DNA of 64,000 nt, from NCBI RefSeq assembly GCF_002211285.1, contig NZ_LOKX01000023.1:248001-312000 (forward strand), given 5' to 3'. The notes below the pieces were generated by a model. The model ran no database searches. It saw nothing but the letters and a program-made list of their open reading frames with translations, and was not told the DNA's origin. The translations under genes and the position numbers were made by a program. Shown here one piece after another: positions 1-8,084 of the stretch; the first letter of the stretch is position 1, and every line of letters begins with the position of its first letter. The DNA comes from Rhizobium sp. R635 (GTDB lineage Bacteria; Pseudomonadota; Alphaproteobacteria; Rhizobiales; Rhizobiaceae).

Positions 1-206
1 GCACGCAGAGCCATTTGCCATTGTAGGCTCTCGACTCTACCTCGGCACGGGCCGGTTTCGGCTTCTGAAGTGGAGATGCCGGGGTAAAGCTTGTGCATCC
101 ACTCGTCTCCAGTCAGACGGAGGGCAGATGCTTCTTGTTCGATTATCTTGGCGAGCGACGTCTTCCCTGAACCGGGAAGACCGCAAGTGAGGTAGAGCGT
201 GGGCAT
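1..206 (-). CDS. P-loop ATPase/kinase, N-terminal part (cut by window edge)
   Basis: An open frame runs from an ATG at 204-206 leftwards out of the window, giving 68 residues with no stop. Residues 9-17 form a clean Walker A loop (GLPGSGKTS) directly after a hydrophobic beta strand (LYLTC), and a DEW motif follows near residue 42. That is the usual N-terminus of small AAA/zeta-toxin/nucleoside-kinase-like P-loop proteins, which phosphorylate small substrates or nucleotides. The C-terminal two thirds, including the lid and any substrate-binding residues, are off the window, so the substrate cannot be named. It sits at the edge of a low-GC accessory island next to a phage-defence gene. Confidence 0.75.
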   Translation of the reverse strand, partial: MPTLYLTCGLPGSGKTSLAKIIEQEASALRLTGDEWMHKLYPGISTSEAETGPCRGRVESLQWQMALR

Positions 207-573
207 CGAAAATCTCTGATTTTTGGCTTGGCAAGTGGACGTGGCCCTGGGCACTGTGCAGGACTGCGCTTCGCTCCATGCGCGCTGGGCGCGGCCAATC
301 AAAGGTTTGTTGCCATAGCCTATCTTGTAGGACCGCTCTGCTCGGGGGTCAAGATGGAGCGCATGAGTGAGCTCACAGGTGAGGTCGCACAACCCACTGG
401 CTCCTTTGTGGAACCTCCAATAATAAGCTGACTATCTGCATCCCCCACAAACTCGTCGCTCAAAGTGTCGAGCAGAAATCGACTTCCGTCGCGAATGAGC
501 CGACAGCGGAAGTAGGCCGACTTCCGCAACGCCAAACGACGACAAAGAAAAAGCCCGCCGAAGCGGGCTGATA
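207..573. other. Gap between the P-loop gene and a small ORF; two hairpins, no convincing gene
   Basis: No frame here has both a plausible start and protein-like composition. The stretch holds an 8-bp inverted repeat at 506-527 (GCGGAAGT, 6-nt loop, ACTTCCGC) and, just beyond, the terminator at 541-569. A small structured RNA is possible but nothing in the sequence proves it. Confidence 0.4.
541..569 (-). terminator. Rho-independent terminator of the small ORF at 574-750
   Basis: Read on the minus strand, a perfect 7-bp stem (AGCCCGC, loop TTCG, GCGGGCT) is followed by a T-rich tract (TTTTTCTTTG). The tetraloop and T-run are typical of an intrinsic terminator. It begins 4 nt after the stop of the minus-strand small ORF. 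Confidence 0.85.
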
Positions 574-750
574 TCATTGGCCGTTGGCCTGTTTGGGTAT
601 CTTGAGATCATTATCAGGGATGACATATGGGCCACGACGGCTCTGCGGACGCTGCAACACGTTTTCGGCAGCGTCCTCCATGATCGACCAGAGCTGCTCC
701 CTACGCGTCTGGCTAGAAACGTTATCCCGCTTGACTGTCTTCGCTTCCAT
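574..750 (-). CDS. Small hypothetical protein, 58 aa, divergent from the dCTP deaminase gene
   Basis: The chosen ATG (748-750) has a GGAGG Shine-Dalgarno at 761-765, ten bases upstream; an earlier in-frame ATG has none. The product is 58 residues, charged and hydrophilic (MEAKTVKRD... ending ...KIPKQANGQ), without signal peptide, membrane segment or recognisable domain. A dedicated intrinsic terminator follows four bases after the stop, which together with the ribosome site argues that this is a real transcription unit. It is transcribed away from the AvcD-type gene at 856. I do not recognise the family. Confidence 0.6.
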   Translation of the reverse strand: MEAKTVKRDNVSSQTRREQLWSIMEDAAENVLQRPQSRRGPYVIPDNDLKIPKQANGQ

Positions 751-855
751 GATCCTATACCCTCCAAGGATGTCCGACTCGATCATACATCCATTAATAC
801 CTAGGCGATATGATAATCGCCCACGACCCGTTAAGTTCCAGTTTAGGTTCCCGCC

Positions 856-2457
856 GTGAAGTCAAAAACCACTGTCGACAATCCTGAGCTCGTTATTGGT
901 CTGGTTGGTCCGATCGGGGTCGACCTCGATGCTGTCATCCAGCATTTGACGGAAGCGCTTCAGCGAGTCCATTACGAATCTCATGTCATCCACATCACAT
1001 CGATCATGGGAGATCTCCTGCCTGACCTCGCAGTGGACGAAGCTACGTACAGCGACAGGTACAACTCGCTCATTGGCAACGCTGACCGAGTGCGACGAGA
1101 GGCCGACAATCAGGCCGCGCTCGCTTGTTTGGGCATTAGCGAGATACGACGACTTCGAGAACAGCACCACCCCGGGGTCAAGGACGCTCGCAACGAGCCG
1201 ATGAGAGGGACGGCATTCATCCTGCGTCAGTTCAAACGCGAGGAGGAGATTGCTCTCCTTCGCGAGGTCTATGGTCGGAAATTCATCCAAGTGTCGATCT
1301 TCTCTGACAAGGATGAGCGCAGGAAGAGGCTTGTAAAGAAGATCAAGTCCTATGCCACGACCATCATCGAGGATGACGAGGCTGAGAAGGCAGCGATCGA
1401 TCTGATCGCGCGCGATAACAATGAGGTCGGTGACGACTACGGACAGAGAGTGTCTGATGTCTTCCATCTGGGCGACGTTTTCGTCCCTGGCGAGGAGAAC
1501 AAAGGGACGAAAACGGTCATTGACAGGTTCGTGAAAGCGTTCTTTGGGCACAACGGATTGTCGCCCACGAAGACCGAGTACGGCATGTACGCTGCCGCGG
1601 GGGCTTCTCTGCGCTCGCTTGACCTCTCGCGGCAGATCGGAGCCGCTATCTTTTCAGACCGGGGGGAAATCATCACCCTGGGATGCAACGAGGTTCCAAA
1701 GCCATTCGGCGGGACTTACTGGTGCGATGACCCCGGCGAACAGTATCGTGACTTCGAAGAAGGGGAAGACGGAAACCATTCCCGGAAGCTGCGGCTGATC
1801 CACGATCTCGTTGACCGCATGGGACGCTTGGACTTCCTTTCCGACAGCCTGAAGAAGGAGGGCGAGACCGCAGAGCAGGTCAGGAAGCTGATCTCGGAGA
1901 AGCTAATCGCGGACTCCAAGGTGATGGACATTATTGAATTCGGCCGTATTATCCATGCCGAGATGTCCGCAATCACTGATGCCGCCCGAAAGGGGAAGGC
2001 GCTGGACCAGTCGATTCTGTTCACAACCACCTTCCCATGTCACATGTGCGCAAAGCATATCGTGTCATCTGGGATCCATCGGGTCGTGTTCCTTGAGCCA
2101 TACCCTAAGAGCCATGCGAAGGACCTTCATGAGGATTCGATTACCTTCTCGGCATCCGAGAGCCACAGGAAGGTGTTGTTCGAACCCTTCATCGGTATTT
2201 CGCCCCGCCGTTACCGGGACATCTTCGAGAAAAAGAAAAGAAAGGACTCGCAGGGCAAGGCGGTTGCCTGGTCGAAAGGGGCGCCAGTCCCGTGCATCGA
2301 GGACCGAGGCGCGTCCTATATTCTGAACGAGGAGCCGGCGATCTCGCTGGTCGTCAAGAAGATCAGGGCATTCGGAAAATCGTTGGCGCCTACGGTCGAG
2401 GCAGCGCCGCCAAAGCGAAAGGTTCGCGTTCGAAAGGCTGCTCAACAAGAAGCATAG
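856..2457 (+). CDS. avcD: Anti-phage dCTP deaminase (AvcD-type)
   Basis: The 533-residue protein has two parts. The N-terminal third has a P-loop-kinase-like fold; its loop at residues 15-23 (GLVGPIGVD) lacks the Lys-Ser/Thr of a normal Walker A. The C-terminal part is a zinc cytidine/deoxycytidylate deaminase domain with His367-Ala-Glu369 and the PC-x-x-C pair Cys395/Cys398. This fused architecture is that of the AvcD/DcdV family, which deaminates dCTP/dCMP during phage infection and starves the phage of deoxynucleotides. In the described AvcID systems a small RNA holds the enzyme inactive. The GTG start has no strong ribosome site, but the fold begins only about twelve residues later, so the start must be close. 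A TATGAT hexamer at 809-814 could be a -10 box. Confidence 0.88.
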   Translation: MKSKTTVDNPELVIGLVGPIGVDLDAVIQHLTEALQRVHYESHVIHITSIMGDLLPDLAVDEATYSDRYNSLIGNADRVRREADNQAALACLGISEIRRLREQHHPGVKDARNEPMRGTAFILRQFKREEEIALLREVYGRKFIQVSIFSDKDERRKRLVKKIKSYATTIIEDDEAEKAAIDLIARDNNEVGDDYGQRVSDVFHLGDVFVPGEENKGTKTVIDRFVKAFFGHNGLSPTKTEYGMYAAAGASLRSLDLSRQIGAAIFSDRGEIITLGCNEVPKPFGGTYWCDDPGEQYRDFEEGEDGNHSRKLRLIHDLVDRMGRLDFLSDSLKKEGETAEQVRKLISEKLIADSKVMDIIEFGRIIHAEMSAITDAARKGKALDQSILFTTTFPCHMCAKHIVSSGIHRVVFLEPYPKSHAKDLHEDSITFSASESHRKVLFEPFIGISPRRYRDIFEKKKRKDSQGKAVAWSKGAPVPCIEDRGASYILNEEPAISLVVKKIRAFGKSLAPTVEAAPPKRKVRVRKAAQQEA

Positions 2458-2471
2458 AGCAGGACGCTCTA
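2455..2471 (+). terminator. Short hairpin at the end of the dCTP deaminase gene
   Basis: A 6-bp perfect inverted repeat (TAGAGC, loop AGGAC, GCTCTA) spans the stop codon and is followed by a mixed AT stretch (AGTCATTTTA). It is weak for an intrinsic terminator and may only stabilise the 3' end. Confidence 0.3.
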
Positions 2472-2570
2472 AGTCATTTTACGAGATTGACTTGCATACG
2501 AAACGAGTTCTATTAATTGACTATTAATCCGTTCATGGTATGTTTCTGCATGTGGATTCGGCGAGTGACC

Positions 2571-2783
2571 ATGAGATCGACTTTTATTTACGTTCACTGC
2601 AAACATTGCGGGCGGCCACACGCTAGAAACGGGGCCGATTTCTCGCCACCTCGCTATTGCGAGGCATGCTCGGAAGACCGGAAGGCCATAGCCAGCCGAC
2701 ACTTCGGTAGCCGAAGCCTTCCAAGTGAGCTGATTGAGAGTTCCGTCGATCGACTGCCGTTGCTGAAGCGCTCGCGCGCCTAG
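2571..2783 (+). CDS. Small Cys-rich (zinc-finger-like) protein, 70 aa
   Basis: From the ATG at 2571 the product is 70 residues with two Cys pairs about fifteen residues apart (CKHC ... CEAC), the spacing of a zinc ribbon or treble-clef finger, followed by a basic tail (SRHFGSRS, LKRSRA). Earlier in-frame ATGs at 2517-2550 would add a hydrophobic stretch and have no ribosome site. No Shine-Dalgarno is clear for the chosen start either. The gene overlaps the 3' end of the convergent kinase gene by four bases. A nucleic-acid-binding role is only inferred from the Cys pattern. Confidence 0.5.
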   Translation: MRSTFIYVHCKHCGRPHARNGADFSPPRYCEACSEDRKAIASRHFGSRSLPSELIESSVDRLPLLKRSRA

Positions 2784-3814
2784 GTTCCGAAGAACTTTTG
2801 GAGGGACTTCTCGGCAACAGCCCTTGCCACCAGTCCGCCTGAACTGTCGATCAGTTTCTTCGTCCCCGCGCCCATGGGGTAGCTCGTCGCTGTCCAGCTC
2901 GCCAGTTTTCCGGCGCTTGAGAGGACGACCTCTATGCGGCGGCCACCCTTAAATCTTTCCCAGGTTAGTTTTCCCACGCCGAAGGTGCATTGCCACGACA
3001 ACTCCGTTGCGATGTCGGCGAGGGCGTTCAGCGCTTGCTTGGAGGTCGAGAGGCGGCTCGCCGGATCGTCGTTCAGCATCGCTCGTATAAGCCGCCGCCA
3101 CTTGCTGGAAATATGAGGCAGCCAGGCAAGACGATTCGCATAGCCCCCGTCCCTGACTGAATGCTTTGGCGCCGGGCTGAGGCGATACCATCGATCTCCG
3201 TGCAGAAGCCGATAGAGCGTCATCCCGAGCGCCCAATAGTCCGTCTTCTGGCTCGCCAATCCCGATTCATACGCTTCCGGAGCGAGATGATCGACGTAGA
3301 TGTATCCCTCGATGTCGGCGTATCCGAGGAGCAGGTCGTCGGTCACGAGGCCGAAATCCCCCAGCTTTACCGTCCCCTTCCTGTCGACGAGGATGTTTCC
3401 CGGTTTGAGATCGCGGTGGAGCATGTCGCGACTATGGAGCGATCCGAGCCCATGGCATACATGCGTCGCGATCTTGTGAACCTCACCCGACAGCATCGGA
3501 CCTGCCTCGTAAGGACCCTGCAGTGAGCCGCCCTCGCACAGCTCCATAGCAAGGTAGATGGCGTCCTCGCTCGGAGCCTTGTTGATGTAATGCACCTGAA
3601 CCACGTGTTCGTGCGCAGCCTTCTTGAGGTTCGCACCTTCCTTGATCAGGTCTGCCTTGCGTTTTTCCCAGCGCTCGGGCGAGTCCGTCGTCTTCGGACG
3701 GATAACCTTCACGGCCAGATGAGGATGTACGTCATCGCTGCCAAGGTAGACCTCTCCGAAATGCCCGTTGCCAAGCTTGTCTGTAATCTTGAGGCTGGAG
3801 AGAAGGTCGGTCAT
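2780..3814 (-). CDS. Serine/threonine protein kinase (Hanks type), cytoplasmic
   Basis: The 344-residue protein is a nearly bare kinase domain. It has the glycine loop at residues 15-22 (GNGHFGEV), Lys36 in AVKV, a probable helix-C Glu59, His133-Arg134-Asp135 with Lys137 and Asn140, Asp153-Phe-Gly, and an APE motif in the activation segment. All catalytic residues are present. There is no membrane segment or sensor domain; about 70 residues follow the kinase fold. Its ATG shares one base with the TGA of the preceding gene (TGATG), so the two are translationally coupled. Stand-alone kinases of this size are found in several anti-phage systems, but this one could equally be a general signalling kinase. 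Confidence 0.85.
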   Translation of the reverse strand: MTDLLSSLKITDKLGNGHFGEVYLGSDDVHPHLAVKVIRPKTTDSPERWEKRKADLIKEGANLKKAAHEHVVQVHYINKAPSEDAIYLAMELCEGGSLQGPYEAGPMLSGEVHKIATHVCHGLGSLHSRDMLHRDLKPGNILVDRKGTVKLGDFGLVTDDLLLGYADIEGYIYVDHLAPEAYESGLASQKTDYWALGMTLYRLLHGDRWYRLSPAPKHSVRDGGYANRLAWLPHISSKWRRLIRAMLNDDPASRLSTSKQALNALADIATELSWQCTFGVGKLTWERFKGGRRIEVVLSSAGKLASWTATSYPMGAGTKKLIDSSGGLVARAVAEKSLQKFFGT

Positions 3815-4275
3815 CAGCGGCTCGCGAGAATGAGCATTGCTGCTTCGCGGCTGCCGCTACGCATCGGTGCACCAGTCAGATTGTCCTTCCAGAAGCCGTC
3901 ATCCTTTATGTACTCGTCGGCCTTCCGCTCACCGAAGTTACGGCTGATTGCTGCCTTCGCGACTTGCTTCACGTCACAGGCAGAAGCGAGTGCACAGATG
4001 GTTACACCGCGCAACTCCGCGGCCTGCAAATGTGCCTTCTTCATGCCGCCGAGGCTTATTGCGCTTTCCTTGATCACGACCTGGTTGATCCTCTGCTCGC
4101 TGGCATAGTCCGCGAGCCGGGTGTACATCGTCCGAAACGCCTTTGAGCGATCCCCGCTCTGAAGCTTCCACGTCTCGTCAGCCAAGATTGTAATCGGACC
4201 CGTCTGATCCACTTCGGCGCATACGATCGTCACCGCATCGCCTGACACATGCACGCCTAACCAACGTTTACTCAT
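3814..4275 (-). CDS. RNase H/RuvC-fold protein resembling DUF3010, coupled to the kinase
   Basis: The 153-residue protein starts with a beta strand (WLGVHVSGD) matching the first strand of RuvC-like nucleases, but His or Val stands where the first catalytic Asp is expected. A second strand ends in VVIKES with Glu in the position of the second acidic residue, followed by a helix and ELRGV. A KADEY motif lies where the third acidic residue usually is. The order fits the RNase H superfamily and recalls the DUF3010 family; I assign it from motif order only. It overlaps the kinase start by one base. It may be a pseudo-nuclease acting as sensor or kinase substrate, or an active nuclease using a shifted acid. 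Confidence 0.6.
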   Translation of the reverse strand: MSKRWLGVHVSGDAVTIVCAEVDQTGPITILADETWKLQSGDRSKAFRTMYTRLADYASEQRINQVVIKESAISLGGMKKAHLQAAELRGVTICALASACDVKQVAKAAISRNFGERKADEYIKDDGFWKDNLTGAPMRSGSREAAMLILASR

Positions 4276-4720
4276 TTCTTGTCCTCCGCGCTGCTCCTGA
4301 TACGTCTCGGGAGTGCGATCGGCGGGGCCATTCGATAACTTCAGAGGGGAATCAGCGAATCCTAGTGTCGCGAAAGTTGCCGTATCGAAAATAGTGCGTC
4401 AAGTCGTTAAAGTATATTTGCCAATGGTTTGCTTAGAGGCGTCCGAAGAATTCGTGCTGGGGAGGTGTTTTCCCAACCTGTCCGAACGATTTCGAAGAAT
4501 TGTGCTTTTGGGTGCCGCCTGAGCATAGTGACTTTTCGAGAGTCGCACCGGAGGTTGTTGGTTGCTTCTGGTGTTGGCGGAGTTTCCTCGACGCTTTAGG
4601 GGTTGGTTCAATTCCGCCCAACTTTAAAAATAACGACACCCGATTGGCCGCTTCGGGCCGAAAGCGGATCTCCGCACTTGGGGGCATGTCAGCCTAAGTG
4701 CCGGATATACAGCAGCCGGT
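4276..4720. other. 445-nt intergenic region at the right border of the accessory island
   Basis: No frame in this stretch looks like protein, and no complete RNA gene can be folded. Composition changes here from the lower-GC island to the GC-rich importer operon, so an island junction is plausible. A T-arm-like string near 4603-4625 has no matching acceptor or anticodon arm. Confidence 0.4.
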
Positions 4721-5854
4721 TCAAGCCGCCGTCGGATTGATCACATTCATGTCGATTTCGGTCAGTTCCACCCGCCGCTCGAAGGCAATGCCCGCCTCGT
4801 CGAAGAGATGGCAATCCACGGCATTGATGCCGGTTGCGACAGGTGCATCCGTACGGATGCCGACGCTGCCGGGCAGCATGGCGCAGAAATTTTCGCCCTC
4901 GCCGTTGAGCGATGCGTAGGCGACGGTATTGGCGCCAAGGCGCTCGATGACGGTCGGGGTTACGGTGAAGACGATATCGCCGCCGTTGAGCTGGATATGC
5001 TCCGGGCGGATGCCGAGCGTCAGGGTCTTGCCGATCATGCCTTCGCGCGGCGTCACCGGCAGAAGGGCGGTCTGGCCCTGATAATCCACCTCGACGCCTT
5101 CGGCGCTTGCGCTCTTGCAGGTCACGGGCAGGAAATTCATCTTCGGATTGCCGATGAAGCCGGCGACGAACTGGTTTGCCGGCTTGTGATAAAGCTCCAG
5201 CGGCGCGCCCGTCTGGGAGATGTTGCCGGCGTCCAGCACGACGATGCGGTCGGCCATGGTCATGGCTTCGACCTGGTCGTGCGTCACATAGATCATCGTC
5301 GCCTTCAACGCCCTGTGCAGCTTGGCAAGCTCGATGCGCATATCGGCGCGCAGCGCCGCGTCGAGGTTGGAAAGCGGTTCGTCGAACAGGAAAATCTTCG
5401 GTTCGCGCACGATGGCGCGGCCGATCGCGACGCGCTGGCGCTGGCCGCCGGAAAGCATGCCGGGTTTCTGCTGCAGCCGCTGTTCGAGGTGAAGGATGCG
5501 CGCCGCATTTTCCACCTTGGCCTTGAGCTTCGTCTCTTCCATCTTCTCGACGCGAAGCGGGAAGGCGATGTTTTCGAACACCGACATATGCGGATAGAGC
5601 GCGTAGGACTGGAACACCATGGCGATGCCGCGCTTGACGGGCGGCAGGTCGTTGACCCTGACGCCATCGATGACGATGTCGCCCGCTGTAGTCGCATCGA
5701 GACCGGCGATCATGCGCAGGAGCGTGGACTTGCCGCAGCCGGACGGGCCGACGAAGACGACGAATTCGCCATTCCTCACCTCGAGCTGCACGCCCTTCAG
5801 AACTTCGTAGTCGCCGTAGAATTTCTGAACTTTGTTGAGAAGAAGCTGTCCCAA
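4721..5854 (-). CDS. Sugar ABC transporter ATP-binding protein (MalK/UgpC type)
   Basis: This 377-residue ATPase energises a carbohydrate importer. Walker A lies at residues 36-44 (GPSGCGKST), the signature LSGGQ at 134-138 and Walker B with its Asp-Glu at 154-159. The last 130 residues form the TOBE/MalK-type regulatory domain. I start it at the TTG of 5852-5854, which has a GGAGA ribosome site seven bases upstream and gives the usual N-terminus; the open frame extends further but into the binding-protein gene. It is the last gene of the operon and is separated from the binding protein by 92 bases containing a strong hairpin. Confidence 0.92.
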   Translation of the reverse strand: MGQLLLNKVQKFYGDYEVLKGVQLEVRNGEFVVFVGPSGCGKSTLLRMIAGLDATTAGDIVIDGVRVNDLPPVKRGIAMVFQSYALYPHMSVFENIAFPLRVEKMEETKLKAKVENAARILHLEQRLQQKPGMLSGGQRQRVAIGRAIVREPKIFLFDEPLSNLDAALRADMRIELAKLHRALKATMIYVTHDQVEAMTMADRIVVLDAGNISQTGAPLELYHKPANQFVAGFIGNPKMNFLPVTCKSASAEGVEVDYQGQTALLPVTPREGMIGKTLTLGIRPEHIQLNGGDIVFTVTPTVIERLGANTVAYASLNGEGENFCAMLPGSVGIRTDAPVATGINAVDCHLFDEAGIAFERRVELTEIDMNVINPTAA

Positions 5855-5900
5855 AAATCTGTCTCCGCCGGCGGTCTTCGTCGCATATTCGGTCAGGGGA

Positions 5901-5930
5901 GGGATCGCGGATTGTTGCCTCCGCGATCCC
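5901..5930 (-). promoter_or_regulatory. Intercistronic hairpin between binding protein and ATPase genes
   Basis: A perfect 10-bp inverted repeat (GGGATCGCGG, 10-nt loop, CCGCGATCCC) starts 16 bases after the stop of the binding-protein gene. There is no T-run, so it more likely protects the upstream mRNA or attenuates than terminates fully. Confidence 0.7.
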
Positions 5931-5946
5931 AAGGCGTCGAAGCAGC

Positions 5947-7179
5947 TTACTTGAAGGCTTCGATTTCGCCGGCAGCTTTCTTCAGTGCGGCTTCCGGCTC
6001 GGCCTTGCCCGTCACCACCGACTGGATCATTTCGATCATCGAATTCTGGAAGCCCTTGTAATCGGTGAAGAGCGGTTCCGGACCACCATAGTCGATGCCT
6101 TCGATCAAAGGCTTCCAATAGGGATCCTTGGCGACGAATTCGTCGACCTTCGCCGAAGGACGCAGCGGGGTGAGGCCGGCGCCGCCCTGCAGCTCGTATT
6201 CCGACTGGACCTCGGGCGAGGTGATGAACTTGGCGAACTCAGTCGCCTTGTCCTCGACGCCGGAACCCTTGAAGATCGCCAGGCTGTCGGTGATCAGAAG
6301 CGTGCCGGGGCCCTTGGCGTCGGGGCCGAGCGGCAGCGTCGTGATGCCCCAGGCGATCTTCGTTTCCTTCAGGCGGGAGGCCGCGCCCGATCCTGCCTGG
6401 ATCATGGCGACCTTGCCGTCGAGGAAGATGGCGCGGACTTCGTTCTGCTCATAGGCCGTCGGGCCTTCCTCGGAGTAGGGGACGATATCCTTGTAGGCCT
6501 TCAGCGCGGCGAGAATCTGCGGGCTGTCGAGCGTGATCTTGCCTTCGGCATCCGTCACCGAACCGTTGTTGGTGTAAACCCAATGCATGAACTGGTGCAT
6601 CGTGTTGTCGAAGGTCTTGGCGGAAAGACCGAAGCCCGGAATGCCGGTCTTTTCCTTGATGGTCTTGGCCATCTCGATTTCTTCAGCCCAGGTCTTCGGC
6701 GGCTTCTCGGGATCGAGGCCGGCCTGCTTGAAGAGGTCCTTGTTCCAGTAGAGCGCCTTGGTGGAGAAGGCGATCGGAACGCCCCACTGGTTGCCCTCGA
6801 AGGTCACGGTGTCGACGATGTGCGGATAGTAAGCCTTCTTTTCCTCATCCGTCATCGGCACCGGAACGATGAGGTCGTTCTGCGCGAACTCCTTCAGCGT
6901 GCGCGAGCCGACATAGGCCATGGCGACAGGCGTGCCGGCGGCGGCGAGCGTCGTCGCCTTGTCCTGGCACTGCGCCCAGCCGACGACCTCTGGCGTGACC
7001 TTCCAGCCTGCGTTCTTCTCTTCCCACTGCTTGATGTATTTGGTGTGGACCGGGTCGATCGTGTCGCCGCAATAGATCCAGCTGATTTCCTTGTCGGCCG
7101 CATGGGCAGTGACCGCGGTCAGTGCCGTCGAACCGAGCAAAGCGAGCGCCATAAGGCCTGTCTTGATTGATATGCTCAC
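5947..7179 (-). CDS. Extracellular sugar-binding protein (ABC family 1)
   Basis: This is the periplasmic receptor of the importer, 410 residues. The N-terminus is a classic Sec signal peptide (SIKTGLMALALLG...) with a probable cleavage after AHA near residue 27. The mature part has the family-1 solute-binding-protein pattern: a GWKV/VVGW strand early, YWNKDLFKQAG for the hinge region, and a C-terminal lobe with FAKFITSPEVQ. It is transcribed after the two permease genes. The linked Gfo/Idh dehydrogenase suggests a sugar, sugar acid or cyclitol ligand, but the sequence does not say which. Confidence 0.92.
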   Translation of the reverse strand: MSISIKTGLMALALLGSTALTAVTAHAADKEISWIYCGDTIDPVHTKYIKQWEEKNAGWKVTPEVVGWAQCQDKATTLAAAGTPVAMAYVGSRTLKEFAQNDLIVPVPMTDEEKKAYYPHIVDTVTFEGNQWGVPIAFSTKALYWNKDLFKQAGLDPEKPPKTWAEEIEMAKTIKEKTGIPGFGLSAKTFDNTMHQFMHWVYTNNGSVTDAEGKITLDSPQILAALKAYKDIVPYSEEGPTAYEQNEVRAIFLDGKVAMIQAGSGAASRLKETKIAWGITTLPLGPDAKGPGTLLITDSLAIFKGSGVEDKATEFAKFITSPEVQSEYELQGGAGLTPLRPSAKVDEFVAKDPYWKPLIEGIDYGGPEPLFTDYKGFQNSMIEMIQSVVTGKAEPEAALKKAAGEIEAFK

Positions 7180-7226
7180 GTCGCAACTCCCGTTTTGGTT
7201 GTTAGCTGTTCACTCTATTTTTGCTC

Positions 7227-8084
7227 TTATTGTTTCACCGCACCGGCGGTCAGACCGCCGACGAGATACCGCTGAAGGAAGAAGATGACGACCATCGCCG
7301 GCGCGATGCCGACGAAGGAGGCCGCCATCAGTTCGTTCCAGATGACCTCCTGCTTGCCGAAGTAAGCAAAGAGCCCCACCGGCAAGGGCATGTATTCGCT
7401 CTTCGAGTTGAACGTCAGCGCGAAGATGAATTGCTGGGCGTAAGCGCCGATGAAGGTGGTGATGGCGACGACGATGATCCCCGGCATCGCAATGGGCAGG
7501 ATGACCCGGCGAAGCGTGTAGAAATGGCTGGCGCCATCCATGTAGGCGGCTTCGTTGAGCTCCTGGGGAATGCGGATCATATAGGTGCGCAGCAGCCAGA
7601 TCGCCGAGGGGATCAGGAAGGCGACGCCCGGCACGATCATGGCGAGATAGGTGTTGAGCACGCCCATGCTGCGCATCAGCCGGAAGAGCGGGATCAGAAG
7701 CACGGCGCCGGAGAACATGTTCACCGTCAGGAAGGCGCCGAGCAGGATTCCCATGCCCTTGAATTCGAATTTCGCAAAGGCGTAGGCGGCCGGGATGACG
7801 AGGCAGAGCACGATCAGCGTGACGATGATCGAGATGAAGAAGGAATTGAAGATATAGCGCCCGAAGCCCGGCACGCTGATCCACATCGTCCGATAGGCTT
7901 CGAACGAACCGTTCTCCGGCCAGAAGCGGTAGGGCGAGGAGAAAAGCTGGGCGAGCGGCTTCAGCGAAACGAGGAAGCCCTCGACGAAGGGCGCCAGCAC
8001 GAAGAACAGAAACACCGCGATGCCGCAATAGATCAGGATAATTTCCCACCAGCGGTAACGGTCGATCATGGCCGGGCTGCTCAT
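7227..8084 (-). CDS. Carbohydrate ABC transporter permease (MalG type)
   Basis: The 285-residue inner-membrane permease has about six hydrophobic helices and the EAA loop (ELNEAAYMDGASHF... ILPIAMPG) that docks on the ATPase. I place the start at the ATG of 8082-8084, which overlaps the stop of the upstream permease by four bases (ATGA), the usual coupling in such operons. The reading frame stays open further upstream but only inside that permease gene. Its C-terminus (QRYLVGGLTAGAVKQ) is typical of the MalG branch. Confidence 0.92.
   Translation of the reverse strand: MSSPAMIDRYRWWEIILIYCGIAVFLFFVLAPFVEGFLVSLKPLAQLFSSPYRFWPENGSFEAYRTMWISVPGFGRYIFNSFFISIIVTLIVLCLVIPAAYAFAKFEFKGMGILLGAFLTVNMFSGAVLLIPLFRLMRSMGVLNTYLAMIVPGVAFLIPSAIWLLRTYMIRIPQELNEAAYMDGASHFYTLRRVILPIAMPGIIVVAITTFIGAYAQQFIFALTFNSKSEYMPLPVGLFAYFGKQEVIWNELMAASFVGIAPAMVVIFFLQRYLVGGLTAGAVKQ

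Noticed and set aside
4595..4630. T-arm-like string (GGTTCAATTCC) suggesting a tRNA or tmRNA end and an island attachment site
   Set aside because: The flanking bases do not form a T-stem, and no acceptor stem, anticodon arm or CCA end can be found nearby; no matching direct repeat was seen.
4808..6061. Long open frames opposite the sugar importer genes
   Set aside because: They are complementary to clear ABC-transporter genes and have repetitive Arg/Asp/His-rich products typical of antisense frames in GC-rich DNA.
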